Shown here in pieces: positions 1 through 12,939 of a stretch of DNA of 35,066 bases. The stretch lies in NCBI GenBank assembly GCA_025458675.1, contig JALORY010000011.1, forward strand, positions 1-35,066, written 5' to 3'. A model generated the notes under the pieces. The model did not search any database. It had not been told where the DNA came from and was given only the letters and a program-made list of their open reading frames with translations. Every line of letters begins with the position of its first letter. Positions within the stretch are counted from its first letter, which is position 1. The DNA is from Gammaproteobacteria bacterium (GTDB taxonomy: Bacteria; Pseudomonadota; Gammaproteobacteria; Chromatiales; Chromatiaceae). A program made the translations under genes and the position numbers.

Positions 1-68
1 GGACTGAGCGTGGGCGGAGGGCATCGACCGTTTCTTTGAACTGGTGGGTGTGACAACGGCGTCGATTC

Positions 69-100
69 GGGGCGTGCCACCGGCGCCCCTTCTTTTTTTT
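69..100 (+). terminator. Rho-independent terminator-like hairpin upstream of ppnP
   Basis: GGGGCG-tgccaccgg-CGCCCC followed by TTCTTTTTTTT; ends 11 nt before the ppnP ATG. Confidence 0.65.
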
Positions 101-111
101 CCGAGGGTGCG

Positions 112-423
112 ATGTCACAGTTCGACAACGTCAGCGTCATCAAGAAGGCCAACGTCTACTTCGACGGCAAGTGCGTCTCGCACACCGTCCTCTTCCCCGA
201 CGGCAGCCGCAAGACCGTCGGCGTCATCTTTCCGGGGACTCTCACGTTCAACACCGGTGCACCGGAGGTCATGGAGCTCAACGCCGGGCGCTGCCGGGTC
301 CGGCTGGCGGGCGAGCCGGAGTGGAAGAGCTACGCCGGCGGCGAGTCCTTCGCCGTACCGGCCCAGACCGCGTTCGACATCGAGGTCGTCGAGACCCTCG
401 ACTACGTCTGCCACTTCGGCTGA
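112..423 (+). CDS. ppnP: Pyrimidine/purine nucleoside phosphorylase (DUF1255 cupin, PpnP/YaiE)
   Basis: Complete 103-aa [26 protein letters not shown]...[15 protein letters not shown] is typical of PpnP; GAGGG Shine-Dalgarno at 103-107. Confidence 0.92.
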   Translation: MSQFDNVSVIKKANVYFDGKCVSHTVLFPDGSRKTVGVIFPGTLTFNTGAPEVMELNAGRCRVRLAGEPEWKSYAGGESFAVPAQTAFDIEVVETLDYVCHFG

Positions 424-571
424 GCCGCTGCCGCCGCCGTCCGTGGGGGCCCCCGCCCGCGGCGGGCGGCACGTCATCCCGCCGGCGGCGCCTGCGACGC
501 GGCGAACTCGGCTAGAATTCCGCCGAACGCGCGCCGTCCGCGACGCGGAGAAGAGAGGCTGGGGGGTGACA

Positions 572-1060
572 ATGGTCGATTCGGTCAAGGCAGACGAGCT
601 GATCGAGCAGTGCGCGCTCGGGCGCGAGCTGGAAGGGGGCGCGTGCGCGGTGCTCGGCTCCTTTTCGCAGGTCCGCGACCTCGCGGAGGGCGAGGTGCTC
701 TTCCGGGAGGACGAGGCGGACGACTGCGTCCACATGGTGATTACCGGCAAGCTCGCCGTGACCCGTCGCACGGGCGGCGGTGCGGAGGCGATCCTGCACG
801 TCATCGAGCCGGGCGACCTCGCCGGCGAGATGGGCTTCGTCGACGGCACGCCGCACTCCGCCACGGTCAAGGCCCTGACCGCAGCCCGGGTGGTGAGCCT
901 CGACCGCAACAAGTTCGAGGCGCTGATCGACACCGACCCGCGGCTCGTGTACGACGTGATGCGAGCAATCGTGCGGCGCGTCCACCGCACGCTGCGGCGC
1001 ATGAACCTGCAGTACGTCGAGCTCACGAACTACATATCGCAGACGCACGGGCGCTACTGA
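572..1060 (+). CDS. Stand-alone cyclic nucleotide-binding-fold protein (Crp-like sensor domain, no HTH)
   Basis: LAEGEVLFREDEADDCVHMVITGKLAVTR...IEPGDLAGEMGFVDGTPHSATVKAL; start taken at internal ATG 572, as the longer ORF to 44 overlaps ppnP. Confidence 0.85.
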   Translation: MVDSVKADELIEQCALGRELEGGACAVLGSFSQVRDLAEGEVLFREDEADDCVHMVITGKLAVTRRTGGGAEAILHVIEPGDLAGEMGFVDGTPHSATVKALTAARVVSLDRNKFEALIDTDPRLVYDVMRAIVRRVHRTLRRMNLQYVELTNYISQTHGRY

Positions 1061-1115
1061 CCCGCCCAGCGGCGCGGCGTGCGACGCCGGCCGAACGCCA
1101 TCGGAGGATCCGCTC

Positions 1116-1505
1116 GTGTACGAATTCAACGTCGAGTTGCCGGTGCCCTTCGACGAGGCGCAGTCCCGGGTGCGCGAGGCGCTCCTCGGGGAGCAGTTCG
1201 GCATCGTCAGCGAGATCGACGTCCAGGCCGTCTTCAAGGCGAAGATGGCGAAAGACATCCCGCCTTACCGCATCCTCGGCGCCTGCAACCCGGGACTCGC
1301 CGATCGCATCCTCGCCGCCGAGCCGAACGCAGGCGCCCTGCTGCCGTGCAACGTCGTGGTGCGCGATGCCGGCGGCGGTAGGACCGTGGTGAGCTTCATG
1401 GACCCGGAGGCGGTGCTCGGTCTGTCGGCGGCCCCCGCCGCGCTGGCCGTCGCCGCCGAGGCCAAGGCCCGGCTCGGACGCGTGGCAGCCAAGCTCGCCG
1501 GCTGA
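1116..1505 (+). CDS. DUF302 domain-containing protein
   Basis: GTG start; PVPFDEAQSRVREALLGEQFGIVSEIDVQAVFKAKMAKDIPPYRILGACNPGLADRIL...GALLPCNVVVRD is typical of DUF302. Confidence 0.88.
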   Translation: MYEFNVELPVPFDEAQSRVREALLGEQFGIVSEIDVQAVFKAKMAKDIPPYRILGACNPGLADRILAAEPNAGALLPCNVVVRDAGGGRTVVSFMDPEAVLGLSAAPAALAVAAEAKARLGRVAAKLAG

Positions 1506-1518
1506 CCACGGCAGCGCG

Positions 1519-2295
1519 ATGCTCGCGCTGGTCGACACGCACTGTCACCTCGACGTCGCCGAGTTCGACGCGGACCGCGCAGTCGTCCTCGCCCGGGCGC
1601 GCGCGGCCGGGGTCGTGGCGCAGATCGTGCCCGCGATTCACCGCACCGGCTGGCCGTCCCTGCTCGCGCTCTGCGCCGCCGAGCCCGACCTTTACCCTGC
1701 GCTCGGGCTGCACCCGGTCTACCTCCCGCAGCACTGCGACGCCGATCTCGAGGCCCTCGCGGACACGATCGCCGCGACCAGGCCGGTGGCCATCGGGGAG
1801 ATCGGGCTGGACTGGTTCGTCGACGGTCTCGACCGGGAACGCCAGCGGCACCTCTTCGAGCGCCAGCTGGCGATCGCTCGCGACGCCGGCCTGCCCGTCG
1901 TCCTCCACGTCCGCCGGGCGCACGACGCGGCGCTCGGAACGCTGCGGCGCCTGCGGGTGCGGGGTGGCGTGGCCCATGCCTTCAGCGGCAGCCTGGAGCA
2001 GGCCCGACAGTACCTCGACCTCGGCTTCAAGCTCGGCTTCGGCGGCATGCTCACGTTCGAGCGCTCGACCCGACTGCGCCGGCTTGCGCGCGAGCTGCCC
2101 CTCGAGGCGATCGTGCTGGAAACCGACGCGCCCGATCTCACCGTCGCCTCGCACCGCGGCGTGCGCAACAGCCCGGAGTACCTCCCGGAGTGCCTGGCGG
2201 CGCTGGCGGACGTGCGGGGCGAGGACCCCGCAATCGTCGCCGCGTGCACCACCGCCAACGCTCGCGAGATCTTCGGCATCCCACCCCCCGCATGA
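1519..2295 (+). CDS. TatD family metal-dependent hydrolase
   Basis: LVDTHCHLDVAEFD...IGEIGLDWFVDGLDRERQRHLFERQL...LETDAPDL motifs. Confidence 0.9.
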   Translation: MLALVDTHCHLDVAEFDADRAVVLARARAAGVVAQIVPAIHRTGWPSLLALCAAEPDLYPALGLHPVYLPQHCDADLEALADTIAATRPVAIGEIGLDWFVDGLDRERQRHLFERQLAIARDAGLPVVLHVRRAHDAALGTLRRLRVRGGVAHAFSGSLEQARQYLDLGFKLGFGGMLTFERSTRLRRLARELPLEAIVLETDAPDLTVASHRGVRNSPEYLPECLAALADVRGEDPAIVAACTTANAREIFGIPPPA

Positions 2296-3029
2296 CCGTC
2301 GACCCCCTGGCCGAGCGCACGCGCATCCTGATCGGCGACGAGGGGGTGGCCCGGCTGCGCGCGGCGCGCGTCCTGGTCGCGGGGCTCGGCGGGGTGGGCT
2401 CCTACGCCGCCGAGGCCCTCGCCCGCGCCGGCATCGGGGCCTTGACGCTGGTCGATCACGACCGTGTCGCCGCCTCGAACCTGAACCGCCAGTTGCCCGC
2501 GCTGCACAGCACGATCGGGCGCACCAAGCTCGAGGTGGTGGCGGAGCGCATCCGCGACGTCAACGCCGCGTGCGAGCTCACCCTGGTCGGAGCTTTCCTC
2601 GCAGCGGACAACGTCGCGGCGCTGCTCGCGGGGCGTCACGACGCCGTGATCGACGCGATCGACAGCCTGGCGTCGAAAACCGCCCTCATCGAGGCGGCGT
2701 GGCGCGCCGGGCTGCCCGTCTACTCGAGCATGGGCGCCGGTGGGCGGCTCGACCCGACGCGGCTGCGCGTCACCGATCTCGTCGCGACGCAGGTGTGCCC
2801 GCTCGCGCGGGCCGTGCGGACGCGGCTGCGGCGGCGCGGGGTCGGCCGCGGCGTGACGGCCGTCTGGTCCGACGAACCGCCGCTGCCACCGCTGCCGCCC
2901 GAGGACGTCGGCCGCGGCAGGCCGCGCGCCGTGAACGGGACGATCAGCTACCTGCCGGCGCTCTTCGGGCTCACCCTCGCGGGTGTCGCGATACGGCGGC
3001 TGCTCGCCATCGATCCTCACCCCCGCTGA
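2292..3029 (+). CDS. tcdA: tRNA threonylcarbamoyladenosine dehydratase (ThiF/E1-like)
   Basis: RTRILIGDEGVARLRAARVLVAGLGGVGSYAAEALARAGIG...VDHDRVAASNLNRQ; ATG overlaps the stop of the preceding gene. Confidence 0.88.
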   Translation: MTVDPLAERTRILIGDEGVARLRAARVLVAGLGGVGSYAAEALARAGIGALTLVDHDRVAASNLNRQLPALHSTIGRTKLEVVAERIRDVNAACELTLVGAFLAADNVAALLAGRHDAVIDAIDSLASKTALIEAAWRAGLPVYSSMGAGGRLDPTRLRVTDLVATQVCPLARAVRTRLRRRGVGRGVTAVWSDEPPLPPLPPEDVGRGRPRAVNGTISYLPALFGLTLAGVAIRRLLAIDPHPR

Positions 3030-3042
3030 GACCGCTTCGAGC

Positions 3043-3079
3043 CCGGCCGACGAGGCGCGGACCCCGAGCCGTCGGCCGG
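3043..3079. terminator. Possible bidirectional hairpin between convergent tcdA and pterin dehydratase genes
   Basis: Perfect 10-bp inverted repeat CCGGCCGACG / CGTCGGCCGG with 17-nt loop; no T-tract on either strand. Confidence 0.4.
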
Positions 3080-3100
3080 CCCGCCGGAGGCGCGGGGCGG

Positions 3101-3403
3101 TCAGCGCGCCAGCGCGTCGAGCCGTCGCGCCAGCTCGACGTCGAGCGCCGTCACGCCGCCAGCGTCGTGCGTCGAGAGCGCCACCTCGACGCGGCTGTAG
3201 ACGTTGCGCCAGTCGGGGTGGTGGTCCATCGCCTGCGCGACGAGGGCGGCGCGGGTCATGAACCCGAAGGCCGCGATGAAGTCCTCGAAGCGGAACCCCT
3301 TGATCAGCGCCCCCTCCGCCAGCTGCCAGGGCTCCGCCGCGCTCGCGTTGAGCTCCGCCAGGGCCGCGGCAATCTCGGTGTCGGATAACCTCCGTCGGGA
3401 CAT
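3101..3403 (-). CDS. phhB: 4a-hydroxytetrahydrobiopterin dehydratase (PCD/DCoH family)
   Basis: [20 protein letters not shown]......[53 protein letters not shown]. Confidence 0.92.
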   Translation of the reverse strand: MSRRRLSDTEIAAALAELNASAAEPWQLAEGALIKGFRFEDFIAAFGFMTRAALVAQAMDHHPDWRNVYSRVEVALSTHDAGGVTALDVELARRLDALAR

Positions 3404-3469
3404 GGCTGCCGCCTCGCGCGATGAGAAGAGGGGCCAGTATAGGGAGCCGCGCAGCGCAACGTAGAATCC

Positions 3470-3796
3470 GTGGCACAGGAACCGCCCCGGAGCGTCCTCA
3501 TGAACCCCAACGCCCAAGGCACCTGCTGGTCGTGCGGCCAGGTGCTGGTCGCCGTCGACTACCAGCGGGAGGCCCGCTGCCCCGCGTGCGGCAAGGCCGC
3601 CCACGCCTGCCGCAACTGCCGCTTCTACGCGCCCGGCCGCCCGAACGACTGCCTCGAGCCCATCGCCGAGCGCGTGGTCGACAAGGAGCGGCCGAACTTC
3701 TGCGACCTCTTCGATCCCGCGGCGCGCGACGGCGGCGAGGCGAAGCCCTCCGCTGACGCGCTGAGGGCCGCTGCCGAGGCGCTGTTCAAGTCCTGA
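3470..3796 (+). CDS. Conserved Cys-rich zinc-ribbon hypothetical protein
   Basis: CWSC..CPAC..CRNC plus two further Cys; possible alternative ATG start at [14 protein letters not shown]. Confidence 0.75.
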   Translation: MAQEPPRSVLMNPNAQGTCWSCGQVLVAVDYQREARCPACGKAAHACRNCRFYAPGRPNDCLEPIAERVVDKERPNFCDLFDPAARDGGEAKPSADALRAAAEALFKS

Positions 3797-3822
3797 GACG
3801 CGGCGCGGACCAGGCCGCGGGC

Positions 3823-4644
3823 TCAGGCCGCCACGGGCACCTGGAAGAGCCGCGCGAAGTTGTCGCGGGTGAGCGCTGCCACGGCGTCGGGGTCGGTGCC
3901 GCGCAACTGCGCGACGAGCGCTGCGACGTGCACGACGTGGCGCGGCTCGTTCGGCTTGCCACGGTGCGGCACCGGGGCGAGATACGGCGCGTCCGTCTCG
4001 ATCAGCAGGCGGTCGTCGGGCACGCGCCGCGCCACCTCGCGCAGCGCGTCGGCGTTGCGGAAGGTGACGATTCCGGAAAACGAGATGCAGAAGCCGAGGT
4101 CCATGGCGGACGCGGCCGTGCTCCAGTCCTCGGTGAAGCAGTGCATGACGCCCCCGACGTCGCGGGCGCCCTCCTCGCGCAGGATCGCCAACGTGTCGGC
4201 GCGGGCGTCGCGGCTGTGGACGATGAGCGGCTTGCGGGCAAGGCGTGCGGCGGCGATCTGCCGGCGGAAACGCTCGCGCTGCCACCCGAGGTCGCCCTTG
4301 CCGTGGTAGTAGTCGAGTCCGGTCTCGCCGATGGCCACGTTCTTCGGGTGCCGGGCGAGCGCCGCGAGCGCCTCGGGCTCCGGGTCGATCGACCCGGGAT
4401 CGCTGGGATGGACGCCGACCGAAACCGACACCTCGGGGTGCGGATCGACGAGCGCCAGCATCGCCGGGTAGGCCTCGAGGTCGATGGCGACGCACAGCAT
4501 GTGACCGACGCCCGCAGCCCGCGTGGCGGCGACGAAGGCACCGAAGTCGCCGTCGTAGGGCGCGAGGTCGACGCGGTCGAGGTGGCAGTGGGAATCGACG
4601 AGCACGGCGGCCGCGCGGCCCGGCGCACCGGGCGATGCCCTCAC
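3823..4644 (-). CDS. TatD family DNase/hydrolase (YcfH-type)
   Basis: [13 protein letters not shown]...[26 protein letters not shown]...[24 protein letters not shown] start overlaps pilZ stop. Confidence 0.93.
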   Translation of the reverse strand: MRASPGAPGRAAAVLVDSHCHLDRVDLAPYDGDFGAFVAATRAAGVGHMLCVAIDLEAYPAMLALVDPHPEVSVSVGVHPSDPGSIDPEPEALAALARHPKNVAIGETGLDYYHGKGDLGWQRERFRRQIAAARLARKPLIVHSRDARADTLAILREEGARDVGGVMHCFTEDWSTAASAMDLGFCISFSGIVTFRNADALREVARRVPDDRLLIETDAPYLAPVPHRGKPNEPRHVVHVAALVAQLRGTDPDAVAALTRDNFARLFQVPVAA

Positions 4645-4993
4645 ATCGTGTGCGTGGGACGCTCGGCCTTGAGCGCGCCCCCGAGGAAGGTCTCGATGCG
4701 CCCGCGCGTCTGGCCGTTGTCCTGATCGCTGAACTGCACGCCGATGCCGGCCTGGCGGTTGCCCTCCGCGCCGATCGGGGTGATCCAGATCACCTTGCCG
4801 GCGACCGGGATGCGCTCCTGGTCCTCCATCAGCGTCAGCAGCATGAACACCTCGTCGCCCAGCTGGTACTTGCGGCTCGTCGGGATGAACAGACCGCCGT
4901 TCTTGATGAAGGGCATGTACGCCGCGTAGAGCGCGTTCTTGTCCTTGATGGTCAGGGTGAGGATCTGGTGGGCGCGGGGCGCTTGGCTCGGGG

Positions 4994-4997
<4 letters not shown>
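4641..4997 (-). CDS. PilZ domain-containing protein
   Basis: 118 aa; [57 protein letters not shown]; conserved holB-pilZ-tatD order. Confidence 0.88.
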
Positions 4998-7653
<2,656 letters not shown>

Positions 7654-7676
7654 TCAGGGGACGCCGCGGGACGCTA

Positions 7677-8494
7677 TCACGGCTCGAAGACACTCGCCAC
7701 GATCCGCGCGGCCAACGCCGCCGGCACCGCCCGTGGGTCGCGCGGCGCGCCGTCGAGCTCGCGCACGGGCCAGAGGCCGATCAGCGAGCTCGTCAGGAAG
7801 AGCGCGGCGGCGGCGGTCACGTCCTCGCGGGAGAGTCGCGCCTCGCGCACCGTGATCCCGCACGCGCGCGCCGTCTCCAGCGCGACGGCGCGCGCCACGC
7901 CGGCGACGCCGCAGCGGTCGACCGGCGGAGTCAGCAGCGTGCCGCGATGGAGCACGAACAGGTTGCTCTGGGTACCGCTCACCACGTTGCCGTCGAGATC
8001 GAGCATCAGCCCCTCGCCGACGGCCGGGTCGTCCCACTCCACGCGCGCCAGCACCTGCTCGAGCCGGTTCAGGTGCTTAAGTCCCGCGAGGCGGGGCTGG
8101 AAGCCGAGCCGCGTCGCGCACCAGCGCACGCCGACACCCCCGGTCCGCCACGCCTCGGGGTACTCCGGCCACGGATGGAGCGCGAGCACGCGCCGCGGGC
8201 GCGGGTCCCTCGGCGGGCGGTAGCCGCGCCCCCCGTCGCCGCGGGTGAGGATCAGCTTGAGGACGGCGCGGGCGTGACCCGCCGCGAGGGTCTCCGCCTC
8301 GGCCGAGATGACGTCCGGATCCGGCGACGGCAGCGCGAGCCGCTCGCAACCGTCCCGCAGACGGCGCAGGTGGCGGTCCCAAAGGCAGGGCCTGCCGTCG
8401 ACGACGGCGACCGTCTCGAACAGGCCGTCGCCGTACTGCAGGCCGCGGTCGGCGGCCGGGACGGCGTCGCCGGGCCGGCCGTCGACGAGTGTCG

Positions 8495-8498
<4 letters not shown>
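7677..8498 (-). CDS. pabC: Aminodeoxychorismate lyase (class IV PLP aminotransferase)
   Basis: [35 protein letters not shown]...[14 protein letters not shown]; fabF-pabC-mltG order. Start codon uncertain: proposed CTG at 8498. Confidence 0.88.
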
Positions 8499-9739
<1,241 letters not shown>

Positions 9740-9767
9740 CGCGGACTACTCCCTCTGAGACAAGAAA

Positions 9768-9797
9768 GGCCGCGATCCGACGATGCGGTCTGCGGCC
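9768..9797 (-). terminator. Hairpin in the acpP-fabF intergenic region, possible attenuator
   Basis: Minus-strand GGCCGC-aga-CCG-catcgt-CGG-atc-GCGGCC followed by TTTCTTG. Confidence 0.4.
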
Positions 9798-9823
9798 TCG
9801 GCCCGGTGCGCGCTCGCGGCGGC

Positions 9824-10063
9824 TCAGCTCTTGAGATGGGCCTTGACGTAGTCGATGGCCTGCTGAACCGTCGTGATCTTCTCGGCGTCCTCGTCGGGAA
9901 TCTCGGTGTCGAATTCTTCCTCGAGCGCCATCACCAGCTCGACGGTGTCCAGCGAGTCCGCGCCCAGGTCGTCCACGAAGGAAGCTTCGAGGGTCACTTC
10001 CTCCTCCTTCACCCCCAGCTGCTCGACGACGATCTTGCGCACGCGTTCTTCTATGCTGCTCAT
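9824..10063 (-). CDS. acpP: Acyl carrier protein
   Basis: [63 protein letters not shown]; canonical DSL phosphopantetheine site. Confidence 0.98.
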   Translation of the reverse strand: MSSIEERVRKIVVEQLGVKEEEVTLEASFVDDLGADSLDTVELVMALEEEFDTEIPDEDAEKITTVQQAIDYVKAHLKS

Positions 10064-10194
10064 GGCGGTTCTGGTTCCTCTCGTTGGGATGGGCGCGACG
10101 GTTCGCCGGGCCGGATTCTAGTCAAAAACCACTCGGGTGGAAAGCAAAGGGGCGGCGCACCGCATTGTTTCGGACGGACTTTTTCCGGCCCGCC

Positions 10195-10935
10195 TCAGCT
10201 CATGTACATGCCGCCGTTGACGTGCAGCGTCTCACCCGTGATGTACGCGCCGCCAGGCGACGCCAGGAACGCGACCACGGCGGCGATCTCCGCCGGCTGC
10301 CCCAGGCGACCGAGGGGAATCGACGCAAGCAGCGCGGCACGCTGCTCCTCGTTGAGGGCGCGGGTCATGTCCGTGTCGATGAAGCCCGGCGCCACGGCGT
10401 TGACGGTGACGTTGCGGCTGCCGACCTCCCGCGCGAGCGACTTGGTGAAGCCGATCATTCCCGCTTTGGCCGCCGCGTAGTTGGTCTGGCCGGCGTTTCC
10501 CGTAGCGCCGACGACGGAGGCGATGTTGATGATGCGCCCGCGCCTGGCCTTCGTCATGCCGCGCAGGCACGCCTTGCTCAGCCGGTAGATGGAAGTGAGA
10601 TTGGTGTCGAGGATCGACTGCCACTCCTCGTCCTTCATCCGCATGAGCAGGTTGTCACGCGTGATCCCGGCGTTGTTCACCAGCACCGTGATGGCGCCGT
10701 ACTCGTCGGTGACGGCCTTCACGACCGACTCGACGGAGGTGGGGTCGGCCACGTCGAGTGCCATGCCGCGGCCGCGGATGCCGTCCTCGGCGAGACGCCT
10801 GCCGATCGCCTCGGCCCCCGTCGCCGTCGTCGCCGTGCCGACGACGACGGCACCGAGCTCGCCCAGGGCCTTGGCGATCGCGGCGCCGATGCCGCGGCTG
10901 GCGCCCGTGACGAGGCAGATGTCATTTTCCAGCAT
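10195..10935 (-). CDS. fabG: 3-oxoacyl-ACP reductase
   Basis: VTGASRGIGAAIAKALG...NNAGITRDNLLMRMKDEEW...YAAAKAGMIGFTKSLAREV. Confidence 0.96.
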   Translation of the reverse strand: MLENDICLVTGASRGIGAAIAKALGELGAVVVGTATTATGAEAIGRRLAEDGIRGRGMALDVADPTSVESVVKAVTDEYGAITVLVNNAGITRDNLLMRMKDEEWQSILDTNLTSIYRLSKACLRGMTKARRGRIINIASVVGATGNAGQTNYAAAKAGMIGFTKSLAREVGSRNVTVNAVAPGFIDTDMTRALNEEQRAALLASIPLGRLGQPAEIAAVVAFLASPGGAYITGETLHVNGGMYMS

Positions 10936-11866
10936 GGGCTGTCTCCAGTGCGGCTGCGAGGCTCGCGGCGTCGAACACCGCGGCCGCCTCGAGGTTCTTG
11001 TCTATGCGCTTGACGAGGCCCGACAGGACCTTGCCGGGCCCGCACTCGACGACGAGCCCGACACCGTCGTGTGCCATGCGCTGCACGGTCTCCACCCAGC
11101 GCACCGGGCTGTGGAGCTGCCGGGCGAGCCGGTCGCGCAGGGCCGCCGGCGAGTCCGCGACCGCGACGTCGACGTTGTGCAGCACGGGAATGCGCGGCAG
11201 GCGGACGTCGAGGGCCGCGAGCGCTTCCGCGAGCCGCTCCGCGGCGGAGCGCATCAGCGCGCAGTGCGATGGAACGCTGACGGGGAGCATCACGGCGCGC
11301 TTGGCCCCGAGCGCCTTGGCGGCGTCCACGGCGCGCGCCACCGCGCCGGCCTGCCCCGCGATGACGACCTGCCCCGGCGAGTTGTAGTTGACCGCCTCGA
11401 CAACCTCCCCCGCCGCCGCCTGCGAGCAGGCCGCCCGCACCTGCTCGTCGTCGAGCCCGAGGATCGCCGCCATCGCTCCGGTCCCCTCCGGCACGGCCGC
11501 CTGCATCAGACGCCCGCGCTCGGCGACCAGGCGGACCGCGTCCACGAAGCCGATGGCATCGCCGGCCACCAGGGCCGTGTACTCGCCCAGGCTGTGGCCG
11601 GCCAGCACCGCGGGCTGCGGCCCGCCCTGCTGCTGCCAGGCGCGCCAGGCGGCGACGCCCGCGGCCAGCATCGCGGGTTGCGTGTTGTGCGTCAGGTTGA
11701 GCTGTTCGGCCGGCCCTTCCCGCACCAGCTGCCAGAGGTCGAAGCCGAGCGCGGTGGAGGCCTCGTCGAAGGTCTCGCGCACCACGGGCAACGCGGCGGC
11801 GAGGTCGGCCATCATGCCGACGGCCTGCGATCCCTGGCCGGGGAAGACGAAGGCAACTGCAGCCAT
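10922..11866 (-). CDS. fabD: Malonyl CoA-ACP transacylase
   Basis: MAAVAFVFPGQGSQAVGM...LAGHSLGEYTALVA...PVSVPSHCALM; start at ATG 11866. Confidence 0.95.
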   Translation of the reverse strand: MAAVAFVFPGQGSQAVGMMADLAAALPVVRETFDEASTALGFDLWQLVREGPAEQLNLTHNTQPAMLAAGVAAWRAWQQQGGPQPAVLAGHSLGEYTALVAGDAIGFVDAVRLVAERGRLMQAAVPEGTGAMAAILGLDDEQVRAACSQAAAGEVVEAVNYNSPGQVVIAGQAGAVARAVDAAKALGAKRAVMLPVSVPSHCALMRSAAERLAEALAALDVRLPRIPVLHNVDVAVADSPAALRDRLARQLHSPVRWVETVQRMAHDGVGLVVECGPGKVLSGLVKRIDKNLEAAAVFDAASLAAALETAHAGK

Positions 11867-11967
11867 GTGTCGGTCCTCGATCCTCGAAATGCCCCTGGCG
11901 CGCACGGTGTGCCCCGTGCAACCCGTACTTGCACGCATGCATCGGGCGGCCCGCGGCCGCCCGCGCG

Positions 11968-12939
11968 TCAGAACTTCACCAGCGCCGAGCCCCAGGTGAA
12001 GCCACCGCCGAAGGCCTCGAGCAGCAGCGTCTCGCCGCGCTTGACGCGGCCGTCGCGCACCGCCGTGTCGAGCGCCAGCGGCACCGACGCCGCCGAGGTG
12101 TTGGCCTGCTCGTCGACGGTGACGACCACGCGATCCATCGGCATGCCGAGCTTGCGCGCCGTCGCCTGGATGATGCGGATGTTCGCCTGGTGCGGAATGA
12201 GCCAGTCGATCTGCGAGCGGTCGAGCCCGTTCGCCTCCAGCGTCTCGTCGACGATGCGCCCGAGGGTGTTGACCGCCATCTTGAACACCTCGGTGCCGCG
12301 CATCTCGACGTAGTAGGCGTGGTGTTCGCACACCTTGTCGTAACCCTGCGAGACGCCGAAGGGCACGTGCAGCAGGGTCTCGTAGGCGCCGTCGGCGTGC
12401 ATGTGCGTGGACAGCACGCCCGGCTCATCGCCCGCCTCCAGGATTACCGCCCCCGCACCGTCGCCGAACAACACGCAGGTCTGGCGGTCCGTCCAGTCGA
12501 CGATGCGGGAGAAGGTCTCGGCGCCGACGACGAGCGCGCACCTGGCGCTGCCCGTGCGCACGAACTTGTCGGCGACCCCGAGCGCATAGATGAAGCCGGT
12601 GCAGACGGCCTGCACGTCGAAAGCGGCGCAGCCGTGGACGTCGAGCCGCTGCTGCAGCAGGCAGGCCGTGCTCGGGAAGATCTTGTCGGGCGTCGTGGTT
12701 GCGACGACGATGAGGTCGACGTCCTGGGCGCTGCGGCCGGCGGCCTCGAGTGCGCGCCGCGCCGCCACCTCGGCGAGGTCGCAGGTGGTCTGCCCGTCCG
12801 CGGCAATGTGGCGCTTGGCGATGCCCGTCCGCTCCCGGATCCACTGGTCCGAGGTGTCGACCATCTTCTCGAGATCGTGGTTGGTCAGCACCTTCTCGGG
12901 CAGGTAGCCGCCGGTACCCGTGATGCGCGACCAGATCAT
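11968..12939 (-). CDS. fabH: Beta-ketoacyl-ACP synthase III
   Basis: [36 protein letters not shown]...[10 protein letters not shown]...IPHQANIRI. Confidence 0.97.
   Translation of the reverse strand: MIWSRITGTGGYLPEKVLTNHDLEKMVDTSDQWIRERTGIAKRHIAADGQTTCDLAEVAARRALEAAGRSAQDVDLIVVATTTPDKIFPSTACLLQQRLDVHGCAAFDVQAVCTGFIYALGVADKFVRTGSARCALVVGAETFSRIVDWTDRQTCVLFGDGAGAVILEAGDEPGVLSTHMHADGAYETLLHVPFGVSQGYDKVCEHHAYYVEMRGTEVFKMAVNTLGRIVDETLEANGLDRSQIDWLIPHQANIRIIQATARKLGMPMDRVVVTVDEQANTSAASVPLALDTAVRDGRVKRGETLLLEAFGGGFTWGSALVKF

Noticed and set aside
44-571. N-terminal extension of the cyclic-nucleotide-domain ORF
   Set aside because: Ser/Arg/Pro-rich out-of-frame translation of ppnP; the domain protein starts naturally at ATG 572.
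1719-3476. 585-aa minus-strand ORF
   Set aside because: Antisense to tatD-like and tcdA genes and overlapping the real pterin dehydratase in another frame.
10195-12939. Fatty-acid gene cluster as a secondary-metabolite locus
   Set aside because: Gene order rpmF-plsX-fabH-fabD-fabG-acpP-fabF is the standard housekeeping cluster.
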